From contig OZ020525.1 in the NCBI GenBank assembly GCA_963971425.1, forward strand, positions 18,916,187-18,980,186: a stretch of 64,000 nucleotides of DNA. Direction: 5' to 3'. The stretch comes from Bryoerythrophyllum caledonicum. Its lineage: Eukaryota; Streptophyta; Bryopsida; Pottiales; Pottiaceae. The notes under the pieces are model-generated. The model was not told the origin of the DNA, did not search any database, and saw only the letters and a list, made by a program, of their open reading frames with translations. Below are positions 23,519 to 33,060 of the stretch, in pieces. Position 1 is the first letter of the stretch; each line of letters starts with the position of its first letter. The position numbers were made by a program, and so were the translations under genes.

Positions 23519-25250
23519 CTTCGCTGGGGTGGTAGATAGTCAGACTAGGAACTAGTTGGTGGATGCTAGCCTAGAGAGTCGTTGAGGTGGAGGGGGTCGC
23601 TGGGTTGGGGGGTAGCAGGATCTGGGGAGGTTCAGTTCTAGCGACCCTGTTGGGTCGGGGGTTGCTACTCGTGCCTGGCTCTTGCGACCCTCGTTGCAGG
23701 GAGCCATTGGTCACAATTGCGGCACTCGCTACTGGAGAAGGTCGCAGACCCTGGGGGTCGAAGAGGTTAGGGGAGGTCGCAAGGGTCGGGGTTAGGGGAG
23801 GTCGTAGACCCTGGCGAGGTCGGGGGGCCTAATGGCCTGTGCCCTCAAGGCTTTGGCCTGTGCTTCGATGGTCGTCGCTGTGCTTCGATGGCCTGTGCCC
23901 GCAAGGCTCTGGCCTGCGCTTCGTTGGTCGAGCGCGAGGCACTGTTGTCGATGGGGCTTGCGTGGACTCCCGTATGCAGTGTCGTGTGTAGTCTCTGGAA
24001 CTAGTCTCTAATGGTTTGTGCTCCGCAGGTCTCCGATGGTTTATGCTCTAGAATGGATCTCTAATGGCTTGTGCTCAACAGGGCGATGGCTCCGCAGGTC
24101 TGGCATGTGCTCCGCAGGTCTCAGGAGCCTGAAGAGGTCTCCGCAGCTTGCGCGTTTTGTTGGCTTGTGTTGTACGTTCACTGCTAGGTTGTGGTCGAGT
24201 TGCGTTGCTGAGGCGCGGTAGGGTTGTAGTTGGTGTTGGTGCGTCTATCATGTCGAGCAAGTGTTGAGCGCCGGTCTAGGTCTCTGTGATAGTTGTATGG
24301 GTCGTTAGTACGTTGTAGTCTAGGTCGGGTCGAAGTCGAGGTGTCGGGGTTGAGGTCGAAGTGTCTAGGTCGGGGTCTCGTCGCAATGTCTGGGTCGAGT
24401 CTGGGATCGAGGTCTCGAGTCAGGATCTTGAGTCGGGGTCGAGTCTGTCGGTTATGAGTCGGGGTCGTGTCTCGAGGCCAGTATCGGTCGAGTTGGGGTC
24501 GAGTCTCTGTCTGTTATATGTCTGGGTCGGGTCGAGTCGGGGGTCGAGTTGGAGCGTCAGTCTTACGAGTCGGGGTCTGGGTTAAGTCAGAGTCTAAGTG
24601 TATCTCTGTAATCTGACTTGCTGTGTATCTCAGTCTTACGACTCGGGGTCTGGGTTGTGTCCTATAATCTGACTTGTTGTGTCCCGTAATCTGAGTCGGA
24701 GTCAAGGTGCTTGGTGCATCGAAGTCTAGTTTCGAGTGTCTCGGGTGTCGGCCTAGGTCGTAGCTGTGGCTTCGTTGCTGTGTCTTCGTGCTTTTGGTCA
24801 GCATTTGTTTGTGGGCGAACCTCCGTGATTAGTCTGCACATGTTTGTAAGTTGTCAAGGTTGATCCGGGTTGCACCTGTGAGTCTGGATTGTTGTTCCGT
24901 CTAGATTGATCCGGGTTGTGTGTCTGTGCCAAGTGCGGGTCTGCGTCTGTTTCTACGGTCTGAATAGGTGATCTGCGTTTCTTGTTTGCTGAAATATGAG
25001 GCTCTTGTGCTTGCATCTGCTGCTTGTGGTACGCTCCAGGGTTGAAGGTGTGATTGTTGAGCTCCGTGTTCTAGAGTTGGGGCGATCTATTGCTGCTGTC
25101 TTCGATTGGTCTTGTCTTTCTTGCTATGCTGTAAGATAAATCACAGGATTGGGGAGGTGCATCGACTAACAACGGGGCCTGCAGATCTAGTATCCAGCTT
25201 TCAGATCTGGGGCAAAACTTGTGGCACGAGGCTAAGTTAGATCTATGTGC
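23519..25250. repeat. G-rich degenerate tandem repeat region
   Basis: The + strand is dominated by loose repeats. GGTCGCAGACCCTGG-like units occur at 23.7-23.8 kb, CTCCGCAGGTCT and TGTGCT phrases at 23.85-24.13 kb, and a dense array of GTCGGGGTCGAGTCT-like units at 24.3-24.7 kb. Units are 10-20 bp and heavily diverged. It lies just upstream of the LINE ORF1 and could be its 5' UTR/promoter, as some LINEs have tandemly repeated 5' ends, or an independent satellite. Confidence 0.6.
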
Positions 25251-25576
25251 CAACACTTGCTCCCAGACTTCTCAATTGATGCACATCATAGATCTAAGAC
25301 TCATACATTCCCTCATACTCCAGATCTGATGCTTGTGAGCTCGTTCCAACGTGGTCTGCTTCCCAAGCCCCTCTTACTTCCCAGATCTAAGATGTATGGA
25401 GAGCTCTCACCAAGATCAGCCACTTCTTGGTGCCCACAATCTTGTTTCTGAAACTAAGTCTCACCTCCCCTCACCAGCAATTTCGGAACTCACTCGTTCC
25501 TCATCCTCTCCTCTCTCCGTGTTGCCGCCGTATTTGAACCTATATGGCCACCAACTATTGAAAAGAGGTGGAACAA

Positions 25577-25603
25577 CTACACTAAAGATGGCTTTTAGTG
25601 TAA
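25577..25603. repeat. Palindrome built on CTACACTAAA / TTTAGTGTA
   Basis: A near-perfect palindrome reading ACTACACTAAA, a short centre GATGGC, then TTTTAGTGTAA. The same palindrome occurs at 27063-27090 in inverse orientation. See the region note for 25.5-27.7 kb. Confidence 0.7.
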
Positions 25604-25959
25604 TGGTACAAATAGTGTAGTTACCCTCGTACACTATATGTTAACAACTTGACAATTAGTGTTAGCCGCCATTGTCATAAATATTATCCCTCAATTGTCC
25701 ACCTACCCTAATACCCTTCGTATTAGCCCCCAATCAACCACCTACCCTAGCACAAAAATTTGTTAACAAGTTGATAAATAGTATTAGCCTCCAATCAACC
25801 ACCTACCGGCCGCCATGCATTTATTTTCCCTGTCTCATCCTCAACCTCACCTCCTTATCTTCCATTCCCAACTATTCCAATTCACATCTCTTGCATTCCT
25901 TGAATTTCTTTAATGAATCTCTTTTGAATATTTCATGTATATTAATATATTTAATAAAA

Positions 25960-26345
25960 AAATTAATGAATTTTCAATGAATGTTTAAAGAATATTTAAA
26001 GAATGTTTGTATATTTAATGTATATTTTTATGTTTAAAGAATATTTAATGTATATTTAAAGAACATTCAAAGAATACTTAAATAATATTTTTTGAATATT
26101 TAGAGTTTTAGATGTATATTTTATGACAATTTAATGTATATTTGTATATTTAAAGATTATTTAATGAAGATTTAATGAATAGTTAATTAATATTTAACGA
26201 ATATTTAATGAATAGTTAATGAATAGTTAATAAATTTCTAATGTATATTTAATGTATATTTAATGAATATTTAATGAATATTTAATGCATATTTAATGAA
26301 TATCTAATGAATATTTAATGTATATTTCTGTATTTATTGTATACT
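25960..26345 (+). repeat. AT-rich tandem repeat, unit about 10-12 bp
   Basis: Variants of TATTTAATGA and TATTTAATGTA follow one another for nearly 400 bp. Copies are degenerate and spacing varies. No coding role. Confidence 0.8.
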
Positions 26346-26929
26346 TCTGTTTTTTTCCTTTCCAATATTCCTTTCTTTTCTCACTTTCCTTCTAAATCAA
26401 AGTTTTTATTTTTCCAATCTTGTACTTGTAGTTTTATTTTCCCTCCATATGTACATTCTTCTTTGTCCAATTTTGGGGATTTTCCTATTGTTCCATATCT
26501 ACGTTCTATTTTTCCAAATATTACTCTTGCAAATTTTCGTTTTACTACATGCACTCAAAATCTTCTTTACTTTGATGCTCGAAATGTACACATAATCATT
26601 TTCTAGGTTTTATACATTAAATGTCCACAAGTAAAAAACCTTATATTCCACTATTTACTGGAATTGACATTTAGTGTATAGTTTTGGGTTGTGAGTTCAA
26701 GTCCTATTGCCGGCATGGTGTCTACCACCATAGTCCACCCAATTATAGTGGGGGGTCCCATGGCCTCGTTGTATGGGGACCCACAAAGCCCTTGGGGGAG
26801 ATGACATGTCGATTATCTCTGAGGCAATTAGTATAGGGAAGCACTTAGTGTAGAAAAGTGTTTACCCTGGAGAGGGGGGAGTAGTTCTATTACACTAGCC
26901 TATGTCCGGTGGCCATATGCATAGTGAAA

Positions 26930-26992
26930 AGAATGAACAAACACTATATTCACGTCGGTCTCCTTCGAAGACCGGAGTTCTTAGACTTCTTC
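26930..26992 (+). repeat. Dispersed hairpin repeat, copy 2
   Basis: Blocks GAATGAACAAACACTATATTCAC and a stem CGGTCTCC-TTCG-AAGACCG (26957-26974), followed by GTTCTTAGACTTCTTCTTC. It matches copies at 13536-13600 (minus strand) and 28320-28380. The stem with a TTCG-like loop is conserved although the flanks vary. Confidence 0.65.
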
Positions 26993-27062
26993 TTCTATAT
27001 AGTTTTGTGACTACACTAATTGTTAACTTTACAATTAGTGTATGGATTTGTATTTAGTGTCC

Positions 27063-27090
27063 ACTACACTAAAAGCCATTTTTAGTGTAG
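27063..27090. repeat. Second CTACACTAAA / TTTAGTGTAG palindrome
   Basis: ACTACACTAAAA, centre GCCAT, then TTTTAGTGTAG. It is the inverse complement of the palindrome at 25577-25603 with few differences. Confidence 0.7.
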
Positions 27091-28319
27091 CTCTATTCAT
27101 TAACACAGGTTTTATTCTCAAGTTAGTTCTGCAGATTTATATAATGCACATATTTCAAGATAAGAGAGGCAATATTGGAATAAAATATACCATACCAACG
27201 GACTACGAGTATATCATTGAACACTAGGTGATATCCATGTAATATCTAGGTGATACCCATTGTGTCCAAATCACTACATTCAAGATATATAATTCTTTAA
27301 AAAAAGAGGTGCCAAAAATGACCACTATGTATACTACACCAAACATTGCATATAGTGTGGACCAAAGTATTTCAAGTTTCTACACTGATTAGAAATTTAC
27401 ATCCAATTTACTAGCCCACACTTGCTTGAAAATGAAAAGCCAACCAGATTTTGACATACATGTGCTTGATGCAAATTAGTGTGTAAGTGATACACATCAA
27501 TTATGAATCCATACTATATTTAATGTTTAGTGTGGTACATACGGTTGGGTTTTAGTTGAAAAATTCATCAAGTGTAAAAACTTGTAACATTTATAAACCA
27601 ATTAGTGTGGATAGCACTAAATATCAATCTTAAGTAGTGTAGTAGAGTTGTAGTATGTGATAGATGAAATGAACTCAATTCGTAGAAAGAAGAAATTAAG
27701 ATAAGTAGAAGCAACTATTATGCATGTCTAGTGGGGTGACACCCAAATTGGCGCCTTTTGCAATTCCAGGGATAATGTCCATACTGTTGCCAACTTTGAC
27801 AACCTCTTGAGGGCTGAAAAATTGTTATTTTATCATGAGATTTTTGACATAAAATCATCTTTATATTGACAACATGTGTACCAAGTTTCAAGGCCAGGAG
27901 ATTTATACAGAAAAAAATATTCAAGATTTACCAACAAGGGGTAATTGTAAGAAAAGTTTCACAACTGCCAAATTGACACCCTCCCAAGGATTGAAGAATT
28001 TCTTATTCCCACGGAATTTTTGGAGTGGAAACATCATTATGTTAATTACACATGCAAAAAATTTAAGTTCAAAAGACCCACACAAAAATGATATTCTAAA
28101 TCAAACAACAGGTGTAGTTGTCAGAAACAAAGGTGTAGTTATGAGAAACAAGGAAAAAAATTGTTTCACAACTTCCAACTTTGACAGCCTACGTAGAGTT
28201 GAGAATTTTTTATTTCAACATGAATTTTTTGTCACAAGATCATTGTTATATTAATAACATGTGCAAATTTTTTTGCATCCTTCCACTATGTTAGTAACAT
28301 GTGCAAAGACGAATGAAAC
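27091..28319. other. Non-coding repeat-derived region
   Basis: No gene. Two diverged direct copies of a segment with CCAACTTTGACA, then TTGAGA/GAGGG, then ATTTTTT are seen near 27790 and 28175. The phrase GGTGTAGTTGTCAGAAACAA is immediately repeated (28110-28155). Phrases ending in TTAGTGTG recur. This looks like eroded transposon DNA. Confidence 0.5.
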
Positions 28320-28380
28320 GTAGTGGAACGAACAGACATTTTATTCACGCCGGCTCCCTCGGAGACTGGCATTCTTCTTG
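28320..28380 (+). repeat. Dispersed hairpin repeat, copy 3
   Basis: GTAGTGGAACGAACAGAC, TTTATTCACGCCGG, then CTCCCTCGGAGACTGG and CATTCTTCTTG. It is the closest match to the minus-strand copy at 13536-13600. Confidence 0.65.
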
Positions 28381-28531
28381 TAAAAATTTTCAAGGCCAAA
28401 AAATACACACAAAAATAGTTATTCAAAATCTACCAACATGTATGTCCTCCATTAGCATGAATCATTGCTTGTAGCCCAAAAGATATAAAATGACATAATC
28501 GAAGAAGCTTTGCATCACCAACTTACTTCCA

Positions 28532-28810
28532 CTCTCTTTCAAGAACTACCTTTAATGCATCTATGTTTCTAGAACATGCCTTGTCACGTTGTACAACATC
28601 TTATAGAATCTTTCACATGTTCTCAATCGGATTGAGATCAATAGAGCTTGCGAGCCAATTGAGCTTCTCAAGAAGGCACATTTGTCTCCATTCTTCACAT
28701 AATTTGCTGCAATGGACGGGTGCGCCATCTTCCATGAACAATGCATGTGGAACTTCACCCATGAAAATAGGTAATTCTCCTTTGTAAACCACTTCAACGA
28801 AATCCTTTGC
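28532..28810 (-). pseudogene. Tc1/mariner-type transposase fragment (DDE_3), dead
   Basis: The minus strand encodes, in one phase, FMEDGAPVHCSKLCEEW (second catalytic Asp block), then LNWLASSIDLNPIENM followed by an in-frame TGA where a Trp is usual, then a TAA and further similarity. The EDxAPxH and SxDLNPIEN signatures define the DDE superfamily transposases of Tc1/mariner elements. The N-terminal DNA-binding part is not seen. It ends about 150 bp from the 3' end of the beta-xylosidase gene. Confidence 0.75.
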
Positions 28811-28961
28811 AGACTGTCAATTTTTAAGCATAAAAACAAATTTTGACTTTCGCCCTTCAGCAAATGCGCCCCAACTCAAATATGTAAAGTTTGTAAAATA
28901 GCTAGGTTTCTTACATGATTGCATGAAAAACGGAGCTTGTTTCATTCGCATCCTTCCGCTG

Positions 28962-31900
28962 CTACGTCTTGGAAACCGTCACCTGCAGAGTCTGATCCGC
29001 AACCTCAAGGAAATGGAGTCCACTTTTGAGCACACGCTTGCCGTCCGAGTCCACCACTGTCAGCGTCTTGTGAGGCTCCAGATGCTTGAAAACCAGCTCC
29101 GTTTCGGAGTGTTTGTCCAGGTACACTTTCTGGAACGCCACCAGCTGTTTCAATGGAGCTCCGTCCACCCCTGCGTCCGGAGGGCGCGAGTACAGAAGCA
29201 CGGTCTTGCATCCGCCTCTTGAAGAAGTATTCTCGACTACAACACGGACGCGAAAGGATGAGTTTGTAGGTGTTAGAGCGACGGGTGGCGAGGAGAATCG
29301 GTAGGAGAAGGTGGAGTAGCTCAGGCCGTGGCCGAAGGGGTACACCACAGCCTGCGTGTGGAAGCGGTAGGTGCGCCCGGGGTAGCCTGTTGTGTCGTTG
29401 GGCCTCATGTGCATGTCCGTCATGTTTACTTGTGTGTAGCTCTCGGGGTACCATGTCATGGGCGTTCTTCCACCTGCATCAAAAAATGAACTCATGAGTG
29501 GTGACGCGATGCAGTCATTGGGTATGTCTTCTGAAAATAATACTGGTAGGGAGAGTAACTCTTACCAGGGTTGTAGTCCCCGAACACGACCTCAGCAATG
29601 GCTTGTCCACCAGCCTCACCCGGATACCCTGCCCACAGGATGCTCTGGATCCTGGCGTCGTCTTTGGCGAAGCTCACGTCCACAGGTCCGCCGGAGATGA
29701 TGACAAGCACCACAGGTTTTGCGTGGGCGACGTCTGCGACTGCCTGCACAAGTTTCTGTTGGTATCCAGGTAACGACAGGCTTGTTCTGTCTAGCTTTTC
29801 ACGTTCTTGTATCAGGTTCAGCCCCGCAAAGATGATAACTGCGTCGGCTTCTCTGGAGATTGACACTGCGTCTGCCACAAGGTCGTCTCGTTCACACGTT
29901 GTTCCGTTGCACCCTGGAGAATAATTCACGGTGCCATGGCTGCGCTCTTCTAGCCCTTGCAATGGCGTGATAGATTTACACGGGATGCCTGACAATACAG
30001 AGAAAATAATCAAGAAGCGGCGTTTCTGAGTTTCTTGCGAGTATTCTGCAGAGTAAGATAAATTCGACATCTGTCTAACTTCTTTTCAAATTCATTGTTA
30101 CAGGTGTATCTATTCCGAGTGGCAAAAAGTTTCTAACAATGCACAACTTCTGATGGTTTTAAATGCAAAGAAGTGATAACATGAAGGGAACTGAAAGGTT
30201 GGTTCTCTGGAACGGACATTACCTACGCTTGGTATTCATGGGGAGGATCAACGGACCTTCATCACCTTTGCGTTCTTTGCTAAACGAACGACTGAAAAAG
30301 AAGACATGGACAGAAAAGAACGTACCATTGTAATTGCCGAGCAAGTCTGTGGAAGATTCGGAGTGAGGTCCAACAACAGCAAGCTTGAGGTTCCTGGACC
30401 GCATCAAGGGCAAGATACTCCCGTCGTTCTTGAGAAGCACGATTCCTTGTCGAGCAGCCTCCAGAGCCAGCTCTTGGTTGGCTCCAGTGCATACATCAGA
30501 CGGTCCAAGCTTACCGTACCGTTGCATTCTGGGGTCACCATCAAACATGCCCAGGCGCATTCTCACCAGATATTGGTTGATAAGAGAGCTGTTGATCGTC
30601 GTTTCATTCAATTTGCCTTGGTCATACGCTGCTCGCCCGTGTGATGCAGTGAATGACCCACACTCCACATCCATACCTGCTCACATCAACAATCCAGCGT
30701 AGTATGTGTGAATTGTATCATAGTCTATATGCAACAAGGTGAAATCAAGAACAAAGCTCCTGGAAGTAGACGAATCACAGAAGAGAGAACAGCTGCTCAC
30801 CTGCGTGAAGCGCCTCCGCAACGGCATCCTCGGGAGTGGATGCATAGGAAATATCTCGATACATCCTCAACACAGCTCCACAGTCTGACACAATGTACCT
30901 ATTGGTTGATCACAGCACATATAAGCTTAAGGATTTTGATGGTCTTCTATCTTCGAAACTCCACTACTGTTAAAACCCTTATGTCTCTGTTTTTTACTAA
31001 CGTTTGACGAATTACAAATCAAACCCTAAATTGCACAATCATCACGAGGGAACTTAGCCTACCCATCCAAGTGCCACCGTTCTCGGACGATAGAGGTGAG
31101 AAACTCATGACTTGCACACGAAGGAATGCCATTGACGCGGTTGTAGGAACACATGAGGCTGCTGGCTCTGCCCTCTTGAATGCAGCTCTGAAACGGAGGA
31201 TTATAACTATCCTCCAAGTCCTGAATTGTGACCTGTATCCACGATCAAGCAATCCCGTGAATGCTACTAAAGAGACAGGTATTACTTAAGGTCGAGTCTG
31301 TAAGTGAGATCCATACCTGTGCATCGAAATGGTGCCTATCTATGCCCTCCCAGTTTTCCAAGTCGTATGCAATGTAATGCTTACAACATGCAGACACCTT
31401 CAGCCTGTGAGGGCCTTGTTCTGCCTCCTCTTTCGGTGCAGCTCCCTCTTGCATACCTCTAACGAAGGAAACCGCATAGACACTCGTCACGAACGGATCT
31501 TCTCCTGATGTCTCCATCGCTCTTCCCCACCGTGGGTCCCGAACAATGTTAATGTTGGGAGTCCAAAAGGTCAGATTGGCCCTCCCTACGTTGTACATAG
31601 ATCGTGCCTCCGTAGACACTACCTGCAAGGCAGGCTCAACAGATAGCGTAGAGCAGGGCAATAAGTCTTTAGAGTCATTTGAACTGTCACCTAAGGTTTG
31701 AACAAGATACCCCTTTTTTTTCAATTTGAAAACTCAGAAATAGCTCTAAATTGTTCCAAATATCTAAAATTAGCTCACGTGTGAGAAAGGTGGCTAATAT
31801 TCATGGTATCTGAAGAGAAGTTTTTATTAGCTCTTCAATGAAGGCTCTTGACTTGAGCTTAGAGACCATCAAGCTCTTCCATCCTTGATAAGGATTCTAA

Positions 31901-32483
31901 TTCAAAGAGCAAGTTCTTCCAATGATCTAATAAGCATTTGAAGTGAAAAAAGAGTAGTATAAAAAATGAAAAGAGCGAGTATTTTCTTGACGCTTCAGGT
32001 GTCGTAACTGAAACAAGTAACTCTAGTACCGAAATTATTTTTGAAAGATGTGAGAAATCAGTTTAGTACCTGGCCAACAAGGTTCCAGAGAGTGGTGTTG
32101 AAAGCGGCGGTTGTCAAGATGGGCGCTGGAAAGCTGGTGGCGTGGCGGATGCTGCCATTGAAATCCACACCAGGGCTTATCCCTACACCATGTAAAGCTT
32201 CATTCCACCATTGGTACCGGGGGATGCCTAACTTCGAAATGTTGGCAGCCTTGTTGACCAGCTCCAGCAGCTTCTCCTCCAGGGTCAACCTTGAAACCAA
32301 ATCTTCCACACGCTCGGTGTCTGAAAGGTTAGTATCACAGAATGGGAAAGACTGCAACTCTGGGTTCTTCTGGAAATTGCAAGCATAGTCCGGCTCTGCA
32401 AAAACAAAAATGCCAGAAAATGTGATCGCATGTAAGACCAAAGCCCATGTCCACATTACAGAACTTTTTTGCGCTCTCATCAT
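28962..32483 (-). CDS. BXL: GH3 beta-D-xylosidase / alpha-L-arabinofuranosidase, complete
   Basis: Seven exons, in gene order: 32483-32070, 31622-31317, 31232-31063, 30898-30801, 30676-30326, 29988-29566, 29473-28962. They join in frame to 757 aa, close to the usual size of about 770. A hydrophobic signal peptide precedes FAEPDYAC. Family markers are [49 protein letters not shown], the nucleophile block [10 protein letters not shown] (Asp 302), [12 protein letters not shown], and the C-terminal [13 protein letters not shown] and [10 protein letters not shown]. The enzyme is expected in the cell wall, releasing xylose or arabinose from xylans and arabinans; the substrate cannot be told from the sequence. 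Intron 1 contains an AT-rich segment resembling the SCPL intron at the window start. Two Met codons open the frame; the first was used. Confidence 0.95.
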
Positions 32484-33060
32484 ATTGCTCCGTCACAATT
32501 CATCACGGCCAGTTCCAAGTGCTACAAGTAGAATCTGGAAGCTGTATCTGAACATGAAAAGCAAACGATTCTCGTCAGTAGTATTAGTCCTCAACAAAAA
32601 GGAAACCGAAGAGCAAGTTAACATATTCAAAAGCAAGCAACAAATTTATATCCCAATCCTATGTGTCAAAAATACAATCTGACAGTCGCGTTCTATCAAA
32701 GCCAATCCTTGGGATCATCACACGCGAAGTCATCACACTGCAAGTGTGGAAGAGAGTTGTTAGAGGGTCATTTTCTGTCATCATAAGGAAACACACGTCA
32801 TGGTACCATCACTATTAGGTCTTTAATTACCTCCCATGGTCAAGCCATGGATATATTTCAGTATACAAAAAATGATCATTTCACATTTGGGACAAATGCC
32901 TGTATCAATTCTGACAGTGACTGTATGCCTCATGATGACAAATGTTCTACCGTAGGAACGGAGGCAGCATTTCCGTGACCAAAGCTCAATGATATGTCCA
33001 AACATTGGAAGAAACTTGCCCTAAGCTGTAGAACTAACCCCAACACAATCGTTCACAAGA
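32484..33060. other. Beta-xylosidase upstream region / CSN5 downstream region
   Basis: About 580 bp between two genes on the minus strand. It should contain the CSN5 3' UTR and the beta-xylosidase promoter. No further gene or clear repeat was seen. Confidence 0.5.

Noticed and set aside
25541..26915. Possible TIR element bounded by TATATGGCCACC and GGTGGCCATAT
   Set aside because: Only about 11 bp match at the ends and the flanks show no target-site duplication.
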